64,000 nucleotides of DNA from Massilia sp. erpn (GTDB lineage: Bacteria > Pseudomonadota > Gammaproteobacteria > Burkholderiales > Burkholderiaceae_D), in contig NZ_CP053748.1 of assembly GCF_024400215.1 (NCBI RefSeq), forward strand, positions 682,001 to 746,000, in the 5' to 3' direction. The notes below the pieces were generated by a model that had not been told where the DNA came from, did no database searches, and saw only the letters and a program-made list of their open reading frames with translations. Position numbers and translations under genes: made by a program. Below are positions 1 to 11,345 of the stretch, in pieces. Within the stretch, counting starts at the first letter, position 1, and every line of letters begins with the position of its first letter.

Positions 1-8
1 ATGTTATT

Positions 9-764
9 TTGATCGTCTACGAATATCCTTTCAACGAGCGCATACGCACGTTGTTGCGGCTGGAAGATTTGTACGAAAAATTTAAGTTCTTTGTGCAGCA
101 AGAGCATCCGATGCAGCACCACGTTGCCCTGGCAACGATCTTCGATATGCTGGAAGTGGCCGGCCGCGCCGACCTGAAGTCCGATCTGCTGCAGGAACTG
201 GAGCGCCAGCGCCAAAGCCTGCTGGGCTACCGCTCCAATCCGAATGTGCAAGCCGAGATGCTGGACGCCATCCTCAACGAACTCGATGCCGTGAGCACCG
301 CCCTGGTCGCGGCGCAAGGCAAGACCGGCCAGAATGTGCGCGATAATGAGTGGCTGATGAGCATCCGCGGCCGCACCATCATCCCCGGCGGCGCCTGCGA
401 ATTCGACCTGCCCTCTTACTACGCCTGGCAGAAACGCTCGTCCGAGCAGCGCTTCAACGATATCGTCGGCTGGTTCACGCCGCTGGCGCCGCTGTTCGAC
501 GCGCTGGCCCTGGTGCTGCGCCTGCTGCGCGATTCCGGCGCGCCGGTCAAGATGATCGCCAACACCGGCAGCTACCAGCAGATGTTGCAGGGGAAGGTGT
601 ACCAGATGCTGCGCCTGAACGTGGACGAGGCCCTGGGTGCGATCCCCGAAATCTCGGCCAACAAATATATGCTGTGGGTGCGCTTCACTTCCCAGGGCGG
701 CGACCTGAAACCGAAGCCGCTGGAAGAAGACGTGCCCTTCGAGCTCACGCTCTGTAATTTTTAA
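9..764 (+). CDS. zapD: Cell division protein ZapD (YacF family)
   Basis: ZapD is a cytoplasmic protein that bundles FtsZ protofilaments and supports Z-ring assembly. The 251-residue product has the family opening [19 protein letters not shown] and the all-helical N-terminal part followed by a beta-rich C-terminal half ending FELTLCNF. The frame is open to the window edge and the first usable codon is a TTG at position 9, so the true start may lie a few codons upstream outside the window. It is followed 12 bp later by yacG, the usual zapD-yacG pairing in proteobacteria. Identity is secure from family knowledge; only the start is uncertain. Confidence 0.93.
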   Translation: MIVYEYPFNERIRTLLRLEDLYEKFKFFVQQEHPMQHHVALATIFDMLEVAGRADLKSDLLQELERQRQSLLGYRSNPNVQAEMLDAILNELDAVSTALVAAQGKTGQNVRDNEWLMSIRGRTIIPGGACEFDLPSYYAWQKRSSEQRFNDIVGWFTPLAPLFDALALVLRLLRDSGAPVKMIANTGSYQQMLQGKVYQMLRLNVDEALGAIPEISANKYMLWVRFTSQGGDLKPKPLEEDVPFELTLCNF

Positions 765-776
765 CGATTTAGCAAG

Positions 777-962
777 ATGCCTACCGTTGTCGACTGCCCG
801 ACCTGCTCCAAGAAAGTGGAGTGGAGCGAAAAGAATAAATACCGTCCCTTCTGCTCCGAGCGCTGCAAACAGATCGATCTGGGCGCCTGGGCCGAGGAAA
901 AATACACCATCCCCGGCGCCGCCCCCACCGATCCGCTGGACGACGAGCTGAAATCCGAGTAA
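777..962 (+). CDS. yacG: DNA gyrase inhibitor / zinc-binding protein YacG
   Basis: YacG is a very small zinc-finger protein known in E. coli to bind GyrB and inhibit gyrase. The 61-residue product shows four cysteines as C-P-T-C near residues 9-12 and C-S-E-R-C near 28-32, the expected zinc ligands, followed by the family segment [10 protein letters not shown]. An acidic tail closes the protein. It starts at an ATG 12 bp after zapD, so the two are probably co-transcribed, and it converges on mutT with only 3 bp between the two stop codons. Length is normal for the family. Confidence 0.93.
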   Translation: MPTVVDCPTCSKKVEWSEKNKYRPFCSERCKQIDLGAWAEEKYTIPGAAPTDPLDDELKSE

Positions 963-965
963 GGC

Positions 966-1370
966 TTAGTAGCGCACCCGGTCCAGCCACTCCAGCAAGG
1001 GAATCGTGGCTGGCAGCAGCGGCTCCACGCCCACCGCGCCCTGCCAGGCGAAGGCCTGGCCTTCCAGGCTTTGCGGCTCGCCGCGCCATTCGCGGCTGAT
1101 GAAGAAGTGCAGGCGCACATGCGCGTGTTCATACACATGCTCGATGCCGCACCACTCTTCGGCGCTGATCACTTCAATGCCCAGCTCTTCGACGAATTCG
1201 CGCTGCAAGGCCTGGAAAATGGTTTCGCCGGGATCGACTTTCCCGCCGGGGAATTCCCAATAGCCCGCATACGGCTTGCCTTCCGGGCGCTGGCCCAGCA
1301 GCACGTCGCCATTGGCTTGCATCAGGATGCCGACGGCAACGTCGACCGGGCGTTTCTGTGTTTCTGTCAT
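966..1370 (-). CDS. mutT: 8-oxo-dGTP diphosphatase MutT (Nudix hydrolase)
   Basis: This Nudix hydrolase is expected to clean the nucleotide pool of 8-oxo-dGTP. The 134-residue product carries a complete Nudix box, G-x5-E-x7-R-E-x-V-E-E-L-G-I, beginning at GGKVDPGETIFQALQREF, plus the MutT-like opening VAVGILMQANGDVLLGQRPEGKPYAGYWEFPGG. Its start codon overlaps the stop of the upstream DUF815 ATPase gene by 4 bp (ATGA), implying translational coupling. In many betaproteobacteria mutT sits in this same place between argJ and yacG/zapD. A different Nudix substrate cannot be ruled out from sequence alone. Confidence 0.9.
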   Translation of the reverse strand: MTETQKRPVDVAVGILMQANGDVLLGQRPEGKPYAGYWEFPGGKVDPGETIFQALQREFVEELGIEVISAEEWCGIEHVYEHAHVRLHFFISREWRGEPQSLEGQAFAWQGAVGVEPLLPATIPLLEWLDRVRY

Positions 1371-2248
1371 TCTCTACTCATGGATAACTTGCCCGCATAA
1401 TCGCGGGCGAACTGCCAGGCCACGCGCCCCGAACGGGAGCCGCGCTGCAAGGCCCAGCGCAGGGCATCGGCGCGCGCCGCTTCCACCTGCTCGGCCGTGC
1501 AGCCGAAGGAGGCCAGCCAGTGGGACACGATGTCCAGGTAATCGTCCTGCTTGAAGGGATAGAAGGAGAGCCACAGGCCGAAGCGCTCGGACAGGGAAAT
1601 CTTCTCCTCCACCGTTTCGCCCGGATGCAGGTCGCCGTTCTCGTCGGAGCGGTAGCTGTTGTTCTCCGACATACGCTCCGGCATCAGGTGGCGCCGGTTC
1701 GAGGTGGCATAGATCAGCACATTCTCCGACTGGGCCGAAACCGAACCGTCCAGCGCCACTTTCAGCGCCTTGTAGCCGCCCTCGCCCTCTTCAAACGACA
1801 GGTCGTCGCAAAAGACCACGAAGCGCTCCGGCCGTCCCGCCACCAGCTCGGTGATGTCCGGCAGGTCGGCCAGATCGGCCTTGTCGACCTCGATCAGGCG
1901 CAAGCCCTGGTCCGCGAACTGGTTCAGGCAAGCCTTGATCAGCGAGGACTTGCCGGTGCCGCGCGCGCCCGTCAGCAGCACATTATTGGCCGGCAGCCCG
2001 GCCACGAACTGGCGCGTGTTCTGCTCGATCTGCTGCTTCTGCGTGCCGATATTGTGCAGATCATCCAAGGCGATGCGGGCCGGATGACCCACCGCCTGCA
2101 GCCAGCCCATGCCATCGCGCCGCTTGCGCCAGCGGAAGGCGTGGGCCGCCTGCCAGTCCGGCGCCGGCGGCGCGGGCGGCAGCAAGGCCTCCACGCGCGC
2201 CAGCACGGCTTCGGCCCGGGCCAGGAACAGATCGAGGGCGGCCGTCAT
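1367..2248 (-). CDS. AAA-type ATPase of the DUF815 family
   Basis: A 293-residue predicted AAA ATPase of the DUF815 (COG2607) family, whose cellular role is not established. Walker A is visible as GARGTGKSS about residue 95 and an acidic Walker B as FVVFCDDLSFEEGE about residue 145. The following YATSNRRHLMPERMSENN resembles a sensor-1 region. The N-terminal about 60 residues are a helical extension rich in Ala, Leu and Trp. The gene lies between argJ (3 bp upstream) and mutT (4 bp overlap), so argJ-DUF815-mutT is likely one transcript. The family call is firm; the function is unknown. Confidence 0.87.
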   Translation of the reverse strand: MTAALDLFLARAEAVLARVEALLPPAPPAPDWQAAHAFRWRKRRDGMGWLQAVGHPARIALDDLHNIGTQKQQIEQNTRQFVAGLPANNVLLTGARGTGKSSLIKACLNQFADQGLRLIEVDKADLADLPDITELVAGRPERFVVFCDDLSFEEGEGGYKALKVALDGSVSAQSENVLIYATSNRRHLMPERMSENNSYRSDENGDLHPGETVEEKISLSERFGLWLSFYPFKQDDYLDIVSHWLASFGCTAEQVEAARADALRWALQRGSRSGRVAWQFARDYAGKLSMSRE

Positions 2249-2251
2249 CGC

Positions 2252-3490
2252 TCAGGAACGATAGTCGGCGTTGATCGACACATAGTCGTGCGACAGGTCG
2301 CAGGTGTAGACGGTAGATGCCGCCGTGCCGCGCGCCAGCTTGACGCGCACCGTGATTTCGCTCTGCTTCATCACGCGCTGGCCGTCTTCTTCCTTGTAGT
2401 CGGGATTGCGGCCGCCGTTCTTGGCCACCCACACATCGTCCAGGTACAGATTGATCTTGCTGACGTCCAGGTCGTCCACACCGGCATAGCCGATGGCGGC
2501 CAGGATACGGCCCAGGTTCGGGTCGGAGGCGAAGAAAGCGGTCTTCACCAGCGGCGAGTGGGCGATCGAATATGCGATCTTGCGGCACTCTTCCATGCTG
2601 GCGCCGTCTTCCACGGTGATCGAGATGAACTTGGTCGCGCCTTCGCCGTCGCGGATGATGGACTGGGCCAGGAACACCGACAGCTCCGTCACGGCCGCTG
2701 CCAGCGCCTTGTATTCAGGGCTGTCGACCGAATTCACTTCCAGCGTGCCGGCGCCGGTGGCGATCAGCATGAAGGAATCGTTGGTCGAGGTGTCGCCGTC
2801 GATGGTGATGCAGTTGAAGGATTGGTCGGCCGCCTGTTTCACCAGCACGTCCAGCACCGGCTGCGCCACTTTGGCGTCGAAGGCCAGGTAGCCCAGCATG
2901 GTCGCCATATTCGGCTTGATCATGCCGGCGCCCTTGCTGATGCCGGTCAGCGTGACTTTGTGGCCGGCGATGTCCACCGTGCGCGAGCCGGCTTTCGGCT
3001 GGGTGTCGGTGGTCATGATGGCTTCGGCGGCGTTGAACCAGTTGTCCGGCTTCAGGTTCGCCACGGCGGCCGGCAGGCCGGCCTTGATCTTCTCGACCGG
3101 CAGCGGCTCCAGGATCACGCCGGTGGAAAACGGCAGGATTTGCTGCGGCGCGCAGCCCAGCTCGGCCGCCAGCGCGGCGCAGGTCGCCTGGGCGCGGGCC
3201 AGGCCCTCTTCGCCGGTGCCGGCGTTGGCGTTACCAGTATTCACCACCAGGGCGCGGATAGCCGCGCCACCCGCTTTCACGGCCGCCAGATTGTCCTTGG
3301 AAATCTGCACCGGGGCGGCGCAGAAACGGTTCAGGGTGAACACGCCAGACACGGTGGCGCCATCGGCCAGCTTCATGACCAGCACATCCTTGCGGTTCGG
3401 TTTCTTGATGCCCGCCTCGGCGTAGCCGATTTCAATACCGGCAACAGGTTTCAGGTCGGCAGCGACGGGAATGGGGGAATTGACGGCCAT
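2252..3490 (-). CDS. argJ: Bifunctional ornithine acetyltransferase / N-acetylglutamate synthase
   Basis: ArgJ transfers the acetyl group from N-acetylornithine to glutamate, recycling acetate in arginine biosynthesis; bifunctional forms also make N-acetylglutamate from acetyl-CoA. The 412-residue product has the self-cleavage site [15 protein letters not shown] with the catalytic Thr at about residue 197, and the oxyanion-hole segment [11 protein letters not shown]. The proenzyme is known to split there into alpha and beta chains. The start is an ATG preceded by an AAGGAGA ribosome binding site, and the gene heads the argJ-DUF815-mutT unit. Whether this enzyme is mono- or bifunctional cannot be read from sequence. 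Confidence 0.95.
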   Translation of the reverse strand: MAVNSPIPVAADLKPVAGIEIGYAEAGIKKPNRKDVLVMKLADGATVSGVFTLNRFCAAPVQISKDNLAAVKAGGAAIRALVVNTGNANAGTGEEGLARAQATCAALAAELGCAPQQILPFSTGVILEPLPVEKIKAGLPAAVANLKPDNWFNAAEAIMTTDTQPKAGSRTVDIAGHKVTLTGISKGAGMIKPNMATMLGYLAFDAKVAQPVLDVLVKQAADQSFNCITIDGDTSTNDSFMLIATGAGTLEVNSVDSPEYKALAAAVTELSVFLAQSIIRDGEGATKFISITVEDGASMEECRKIAYSIAHSPLVKTAFFASDPNLGRILAAIGYAGVDDLDVSKINLYLDDVWVAKNGGRNPDYKEEDGQRVMKQSEITVRVKLARGTAASTVYTCDLSHDYVSINADYRS

Positions 3491-3860
3491 AGCTCTCTCT
3501 AGCGGAAAAAGGAGATAAAAGAAGCCGTTATTGTAATCCCTGATGGGCGCTGCCCTTCCGAAACTTTCAGTTACTTTACAAGCTTTCTTTTTGGCTAAGT
3601 GTCACAAATTGCAAGCTTGATACCTTATCCACGAGGCAGGCATAAACGCTGTCGAAAATTCAAGAGAAATGCCACAAATACGACAAAAAACTAGAGTCTA
3701 GCCACTATTCCGTAAATTCCATTTCGTGCTCCAGGGAAATTGTTTTAAGGTTTCAGGCGCGCACAAAAGCCACTTGTAGCGGCCGTACACACTTCGCGGC
3801 CCAGTTCGGCGGAGCAATCCTCCCAGCCACCAAAACAATAAACCTATTGGATCTCAAGAG
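3491..3860. other. Divergent intergenic region argJ / porin-like gene
   Basis: A 370-bp stretch, more AT-rich than its flanks, holding the promoters of argJ (minus) and of the porin-like gene (plus). No gene is supported in it. A DnaA-box-like TTATCCACG lies near 3625 but is isolated, so it is not taken as an origin element. A purine-rich CAAGAGATG motif directly precedes the porin-like start. No strong dyad or riboswitch is visible. Confidence 0.5.
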
Positions 3861-5075
3861 ATGAAAAAACAACTTTTAGTAGCATCCGTTCTGGCCGCCG
3901 TTGGCCTGATGCAAGCACAAGCCGCCACACTCGGCGACGATAAACTGAGCATCAGCGGCTTCGGCACCCTCGGCGTCGCCAAAAGCAATACCGACGATGC
4001 CCAATTTGCCCGCTACAACCAGGCTGTGGGCGTGGCTGACTCGCCGCGCATCGGCCTCGATTCCAACCTGGGCCTGCAAGCGAGCTACCAGTTCAGCGAC
4101 CAGCTGTCGGGCACGGTGCAGGTACTGACCCGCAAGAACACCAGCCCGCAGTTCACCACCGACCTGACCTGGGCCTTCCTGAAATACAAGATCAATGACG
4201 AGACCTCGGTACGCCTGGGCCGCGTGGTGCTGCCCGCCTTCCTGATCTCCGACTACCAGAACGTGGGCTACGCCAACACCATGATGCGTCCGCCGATCGA
4301 GATGTACGGCCAGGCGCCGATCGAGAACGTGGACGGCGTCGACGTCAACTGGCAGCATGGCTTCGGCGACACCAATGTGACGGTGCAAGCCTTCGTCGGC
4401 AAGAGCCGCGGCAAGCTGTTCATCCCGACCGGCGGCGGCATCGTCGCCAAGCACCAGTCGCCGGCGGCCGGCTTCTCCATCAGCGCCGAACGCGGCCCCT
4501 TCACCGTGCGCTTCGGCCACGTGCAAGGCAAGATCCAGAGCGACGGCATCGTCCCGATCAACACCCTGACCGACACTTTGAGCGGCTTCGGCTTCACCCA
4601 GCTGGCCGACGACCTGACCCTGAAAGAGCGCAAGCGCATCGCCTTCACCTCGCTCGGTCTGACCATGGACTGGAACAATATCGTGCTGCAATCCGAGTAC
4701 GCCCAGCGCCGCGCCAAGCAAGCCGTCTACATCCCCGACACCAACGCCTGGTACGTGATGGGCGGCTACCGCATCGGAAAAGTGCTGCCTTACTTCGCCC
4801 ACGCCCAGTACAAGGACGCCGGCTCCTCGGTCAATGTACCGGCCGCGCTGGCCGCCGTGCCGCCGCTGAACGCCACCGTGCGCGGCCTGCTGCTGTCGCC
4901 GGAACAGTCGTCCAACCTGGTCGGCGTGCGCTGGGACTTCGCCAAATCGATGGCGCTGAAAGTGCAAGTGGACCGCGTCAAGCCGAAGACCAAGGGCGGT
5001 TCCCTGATCTTCACGCCAACCAGCTTCAAGGATAGCGTGACCGTGGTCGGCGCTGCCGTCGATTTCGTCTTCTAA
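3861..5075 (+). CDS. Porin-like outer membrane protein
   Basis: A 404-residue predicted beta-barrel outer membrane protein. It has a classic signal peptide (MKKQLLVASVLAAVGLMQAQA, cleavage near residue 21), a first strand KLSISGFGTLGVA typical of porins, many alternating hydrophobic strands, and a C-terminal Phe (VDFVF) as used by the Bam machinery. It is not the Burkholderia-type general porin found at 41025. It is followed 10 bp later by a small PstS-like periplasmic protein and then by a sensor kinase, which suggests one envelope function. The transported substrate is unknown; phosphate or another oxyanion is only a guess from the neighbour. Confidence 0.72.
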   Translation: MKKQLLVASVLAAVGLMQAQAATLGDDKLSISGFGTLGVAKSNTDDAQFARYNQAVGVADSPRIGLDSNLGLQASYQFSDQLSGTVQVLTRKNTSPQFTTDLTWAFLKYKINDETSVRLGRVVLPAFLISDYQNVGYANTMMRPPIEMYGQAPIENVDGVDVNWQHGFGDTNVTVQAFVGKSRGKLFIPTGGGIVAKHQSPAAGFSISAERGPFTVRFGHVQGKIQSDGIVPINTLTDTLSGFGFTQLADDLTLKERKRIAFTSLGLTMDWNNIVLQSEYAQRRAKQAVYIPDTNAWYVMGGYRIGKVLPYFAHAQYKDAGSSVNVPAALAAVPPLNATVRGLLLSPEQSSNLVGVRWDFAKSMALKVQVDRVKPKTKGGSLIFTPTSFKDSVTVVGAAVDFVF

Positions 5076-5085
5076 GGTGCTACCC

Positions 5086-5493
5086 ATGAAAAAACTGATG
5101 TCCTCGCTGATCCTGGCCGCGCTGGCCGCAGCCGCCGTTCCGGCCTCGGCCGAAATCGTGGTGATCGTCAACCCGAAGAATCCGGCCACGCGCATGTTCT
5201 CGGAACAAGCGTCCCAATTCTTCCTCGGCAAATCGGCCATGTTCACCCCGGTCGACCAGGCTGACGGCTCCCACATCCGCAACGAGTTCTACCAGAAGGT
5301 GGCGGACAAGGACGCGGCCCAGGTTAAAGCCCTGTGGTCCAAGCTGGTGTTCACCGGCAAAGGCACGCCGCCGAAAGAGTACAAATCCAACGCCGAGGTG
5401 AAAAAAGCCGTGGCCGACGATCCCAAAGCCATCGGCTACATCGACAAATCGGCCGTGGACGACAGCGTCAAAGTCATCCTGACCCTGCCGTAA
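5086..5493 (+). CDS. Small periplasmic PstS-like phosphate-binding-domain protein
   Basis: A 135-residue secreted protein with a signal peptide ending ASA (about residue 22). The mature part starts EIVVIVNPKNPATRMFSEQASQFFLGK, resembling the first lobe of PBP-like PstS proteins, and ends with AIGYIDKSAVDDSVKVIL, which corresponds to the family's IGY segment. It is about half the size of a full PstS and no Pst transporter genes are present. I chose the ATG at 5086, not the GTG at 5077, because it gives a normal signal peptide. A role as a ligand sensor for the kinase downstream is inference. Confidence 0.75.
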   Translation: MKKLMSSLILAALAAAAVPASAEIVVIVNPKNPATRMFSEQASQFFLGKSAMFTPVDQADGSHIRNEFYQKVADKDAAQVKALWSKLVFTGKGTPPKEYKSNAEVKKAVADDPKAIGYIDKSAVDDSVKVILTLP

Positions 5494-5518
5494 AGCGCCC
5501 CAGCGCCCACACCGCTCC

Positions 5519-5543
5519 AGCCCGGCCCCGCGCCGGGCTTTTT
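5519..5543 (+). terminator. Rho-independent terminator after the PstS-like gene
   Basis: The 8-bp stem AGCCCGGC / GCCGGGCT (5519-5526 and 5532-5539) with a 5-base loop is followed by a T run ending at 5543. It lies 26 bp after the stop of the PstS-like gene and would separate that gene and the porin-like gene from the kinase downstream. Confidence 0.85.
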
Positions 5544-5547
5544 GCAT

Positions 5548-5610
5548 CCACAGTCCAGCCCGTGTCCACCCTGGTGCCAGGCACCAGGGTGGACACGGAC
5601 TGGACTGTGG
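5548..5610. repeat. 63-bp near-perfect palindrome with GGTGCCAGGCACC core
   Basis: Two 31-base arms around a single central base, with one mismatch in the arms; the core is GTCCACCCTGGTGCC-A-GGCACC. The core matches the palindromic units of the large repeats at 11213, 48583, 53399 and 61500, but here there is one unit and the flanking dyads are absent. It sits between the terminator and the kinase gene. Transcribed, it would form a very stable hairpin. Confidence 0.85.
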
Positions 5611-5677
5611 ATTGGGCCGGTGGTGGAGTGGCTTGCTAAAAGGATACAATCCGGGGGTATCCAGATGAGGAGTGCCG

Positions 5678-7669
5678 ATGAGACTGCCCCTGCGCGTCAA
5701 ATTCCTGCTGCTGAGCGCGTTTGTCCTGGCGCTGGTGGTGGGCGTGCTGATCGCCAATAGCCTGCGGCTGATGGAGAACGCGGTCAGCCGCAATGCCGAG
5801 CGGGTCGCCCATGAGTACGCCGTCACGCTGAACCTGACCTTGAGCCCCTATGCCAGCACCGGCCGGCTGAACGAATTGAGCAGCTATTGGAACGAGATGC
5901 TGGCCGAACCGCGCGACAGCCTGCTGCGCTATATCGTGGTGCTCGATGCGTCCGGCCGCTCCCTGGCCCAGGCCGGCGAGCAGCCGCTGCAACTGCCCGC
6001 GCTGCTGCGCCGGGGCAAGGCCGACGAGGGCGGCGTACGCACCCTGTTCGAGGAACATATCCTGCATGTGCGCGCCCCGCTGCTCTTGAACCAGAACGAG
6101 ATCGGCTCACTCAACTTCGGCCTGTCCACGGCCGAACTGGGCAAGGCGCGCGACGAGGTCATGCTGCAGGGCAGCGCCATCGCCCTGACCGGTTTCGGCG
6201 TCGGCCTGCTGCTCTTCGTCGCCCTGACCCATGGCATCGGCCGCCGCCTGCAGGCGCTGACGGAGCAGTCGCAGCAGCTGGCCCAGGGCCAGTATGGCCG
6301 TCAGCTGCCCGAGCGCGGCGGCGACGAGCTGCAGGTGTTCACCCACTCGCTCAACACCATGAGCGCCGCCCTGCGCGACCGCATCCTGCGCCTGGAGGAG
6401 TCCGAGCTGCGCCTGTCGGAATCGGAGGCGCGCTTCCATACCCTGTTCGATATGACGCCGCTGCCGCTCAGTGTCTCGGGCCAGGATGGGCGCGTGCTCA
6501 CCGCCAACCGCGCCCTGCTGCGCACCTTCCACCGCGAGCTGGGCGACGTGGTCGGCAAGCGTTCGGACGAGCTGCCGTTCTGGGCCTCGCCGGTCGAGCG
6601 CAACCGCATCTGGCAGCTGCACCAGCGCCAGGGCGCGGTGCGCGGCGAAGTGGCCGATGTGCAGCTACCGGACGGCAGCCAGGGCAGCGTGACGATCTGG
6701 TCCTCCTCCCTGCTGCTCGATGGGCAGCAAGCCATCATCTGGGCCTTGCTCGACCTGACCCAGGAACGCAAGGCCAAGGATGCGCTGCAGGAACTCAACG
6801 CTTCGCTGGAACACCGGGTGCGCGAGCGCTCAGCCGAACTGGAGCACGCCAACAGCGAGCTATCGCATACACTCGACACCTTGAAGCGTACCCAGCACGA
6901 TCTGATCGCGGCTGAAAAGATGGCCTCGCTCGGCTCCCTCGTGGCCGGCATCGCCCACGAGCTGAACACGCCGATCGGCAACAGCCTGCTAGCCTCGACC
7001 GCGCTGCGCGACCGCGTCGAGGAATTCGACGCCGTGGTGGCCGCCGGTTCGCTGCGGCGCTCGGCCCTGATCAGCCATCTGGAAGAGGTGCGCATGGCTT
7101 GCGGCCTGATCTCCAGCTCGCTGCAAAAGGCGGCCGAGCTGATTGCCTCGTTCAAGCAGATCGCCGTCGACCAGACCAATGACCAGCGCCGCTGCTTCAG
7201 CCTGCTCACCGTGGTCAGCGACACCACGGCCACCTTCATGCCGCGCCTGCGCCGCGCCAACTGCCGCGTCAGCCTCGACGTGCCGTCCAGCCTGATGCTC
7301 GACTCTTATCCGGGCAGCCTGTACCAGATCTTCACCAATCTGCTCAATAATGCGCTGATGCATGCCTTCGAAGGCCGCAGCGAAGGCCAGATCGTGATCC
7401 ACGCCCAGGCCGGCGAGAGCGAACTGGCCGAGATCAGCTTCAGCGACGATGGCGTGGGCATGAGCGAAGAGGTGCGGCGCCACGTCTTCGATCCCTTCTT
7501 CACCACCAAGATGGGCCAGGGCGGCACCGGGCTGGGCATGAATATCGTCTACAACATCGTCAGCGGCGTGCTGGGCGGGCGCATCGCCATCGATTCGGCG
7601 CCGGGCGCCGGCACTGTGATCCGCATCAGCCTGCCACTCAGCTCCCCCCTCTACGAGGCGGCGCGCTAA
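5678..7669 (+). CDS. Membrane sensor histidine kinase (HAMP-PAS-HisKA-HATPase)
   Basis: A 663-residue two-component sensor. Order of parts: TM helix about 6-28, periplasmic domain about 30-160, TM helix about 165-187, HAMP to about 240, PAS about 250-365 (ARFHTLFDMTPLPLSVSG), coiled coil, HisKA with the phospho-accepting His at about 427 in GIAHELNTPIGN, and an HATPase domain with an N box NLLNNALMHAF, DDGVGM and the GTGLGMNIV loop. No response regulator or receiver domain is visible nearby, so it is an orphan kinase. I chose the ATG at 5678 because AGGAG lies 5 bp upstream. Genes 3861 and 5086 may supply its periplasmic input; that is inferred from position. Confidence 0.88.
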   Translation: MRLPLRVKFLLLSAFVLALVVGVLIANSLRLMENAVSRNAERVAHEYAVTLNLTLSPYASTGRLNELSSYWNEMLAEPRDSLLRYIVVLDASGRSLAQAGEQPLQLPALLRRGKADEGGVRTLFEEHILHVRAPLLLNQNEIGSLNFGLSTAELGKARDEVMLQGSAIALTGFGVGLLLFVALTHGIGRRLQALTEQSQQLAQGQYGRQLPERGGDELQVFTHSLNTMSAALRDRILRLEESELRLSESEARFHTLFDMTPLPLSVSGQDGRVLTANRALLRTFHRELGDVVGKRSDELPFWASPVERNRIWQLHQRQGAVRGEVADVQLPDGSQGSVTIWSSSLLLDGQQAIIWALLDLTQERKAKDALQELNASLEHRVRERSAELEHANSELSHTLDTLKRTQHDLIAAEKMASLGSLVAGIAHELNTPIGNSLLASTALRDRVEEFDAVVAAGSLRRSALISHLEEVRMACGLISSSLQKAAELIASFKQIAVDQTNDQRRCFSLLTVVSDTTATFMPRLRRANCRVSLDVPSSLMLDSYPGSLYQIFTNLLNNALMHAFEGRSEGQIVIHAQAGESELAEISFSDDGVGMSEEVRRHVFDPFFTTKMGQGGTGLGMNIVYNIVSGVLGGRIAIDSAPGAGTVIRISLPLSSPLYEAAR

Positions 7670-7691
7670 GCCCCGGCGCTGGCCAGGGACG

Positions 7692-7723
7692 AAAAAAACC
7701 GGGGACGCATCCCCGGTTTTTTT
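7692..7723. terminator. Bidirectional terminator between kinase and secA
   Basis: A perfect 32-base palindrome, two 14-base arms (A7-CCGGGGA and its complement) around CGCA. The A and T runs at each end give U tracts in both directions, so it can end both the plus-strand kinase transcript and the minus-strand secA transcript. Confidence 0.92.
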
Positions 7724-7736
7724 GTTTTCCGCCGGC

Positions 7737-10499
<2,763 letters not shown>

Positions 10500-10728
10500 T
10501 GCTTGAATTCTTGTATAAACGCCGTTAAAAAAAGCTCGCTTCGCGACCTCGCCCAGTGGGCGGCCCTACCGCACCGAGTCCGCCTATGGCAAAAGACGGT
10601 GATTCTATCATGCGTTCCCGGCAAGGTTGGGTTCCTGGCCCTATAACGCAATAGGCAAGGGGGAAATAAATTGCCCTCACGGCCCCGTCCGCTCAGCATG
10701 GATGAGCCAGCTATGGTAAGGTAGACGC

Positions 10729-11202
10729 ATGCGATTTGACTCCTTCAAGCGCTCGCGCCGCCCGGCCGAAGCCACCGATTTCCTGCGCCGCAACGACCGC
10801 CTGGCCGCCCTGCTGCCGGCCGCCGAGCGCATCGGCGCCCTGCAAGCCGACTGCGCCGCCGCCCTGCCGGCCGCCTTCAAGCTCAGCGAAATCCTGGCCT
10901 GCGAAGACGGTCAGCTGTTGCTGTCGGTGCCCAATGCCGCGGTTGCCGCCAAGCTTAAGCAACAATTGCCAAAGCTACAAGAGGCATTGCAACAAAAGGG
11001 GTGGCAAATCAACAACGTTCGTTTGCGCGTGCAGATGATGAAATCGGCCCAGCCCCTGCCCGTCGAACGCCGGCAGTTGGCCTTGCCCGACAGCGCCGTC
11101 CACTCTTTCGACCAGCTCAGCAAGGAATTGGAAGAGACCGCGCAAAACCGCCCCCTGATCGCCGCCCTGCGCGCCATGGTCGCCCGCCGCCGCCCCGCCT
11201 GA
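10729..11202 (+). CDS. dciA: DciA-family replicative helicase loader (DUF721)
   Basis: A 157-residue DUF721/DciA protein. DciA is the ancestral loader or operator of the replicative helicase DnaB in bacteria that lack DnaC. The N-terminal half contains the KH-like fold with LLLSVPNAAVAAKLKQQLPKLQEAL, typical of the family, and a linker-like region around 115-140 is rich in polar residues. It starts at an ATG at 10729, divergent from secA and convergent on lpxC. The secA-dciA-lpxC neighbourhood supports the call. A repeat element begins 11 bp after its stop codon. Confidence 0.82.
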   Translation: MRFDSFKRSRRPAEATDFLRRNDRLAALLPAAERIGALQADCAAALPAAFKLSEILACEDGQLLLSVPNAAVAAKLKQQLPKLQEALQQKGWQINNVRLRVQMMKSAQPLPVERRQLALPDSAVHSFDQLSKELEETAQNRPLIAALRAMVARRRPA

Positions 11203-11212
11203 CACCGCCCCG

Positions 11213-11341
11213 TTTGCGCCAAATCAAACAATGTCCCACCCTGGTGTCAGGCACCAGAGTAGGACATTCTTTGATTTAGATCAGCAAATGTCCGACCTTA
11301 GTGCCTGACACCAGGGTGGACATTGTTTGCGGTGGATCAAA
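11213..11341. repeat. Bipartite intergenic palindrome element, copy A
   Basis: About 129 bp filling the space between the convergent dciA and lpxC genes. It holds two palindromic units, one with GGTGTCAGGCACC and one with GTGCCTGACACC in inverted order, so the outer arms pair with each other over nearly 30 bases. Three 14-bp dyads frame the units: TTGCGCCAAATCAA (11214-11227), TTGATTTAGATCAG (11271-11284) and TTGCGGTGGATCAA (11327-11340). Related copies are at 48583, 53399 and 61500. It may act as a two-way transcript end; no U tract is present. Confidence 0.9.
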
Positions 11342-11345
11342 CGAG

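Noticed and set aside
1520..3502. A 660-codon plus-strand open frame opposite the DUF815 gene and argJ
   Set aside because: Antisense shadow with Arg/His/Gly-rich, featureless translation; the minus-strand genes carry all the family motifs.
3620..3635. DnaA box / replication origin
   Set aside because: Only one imperfect TTATCCACG; no cluster, no DnaA gene and no AT-rich unwinding element.
11213..11341. CRISPR array or phage attachment site
   Set aside because: The copies are palindromic, single, and spread over the genome region; there are no regularly spaced repeats with unique spacers and no integrase or tRNA.
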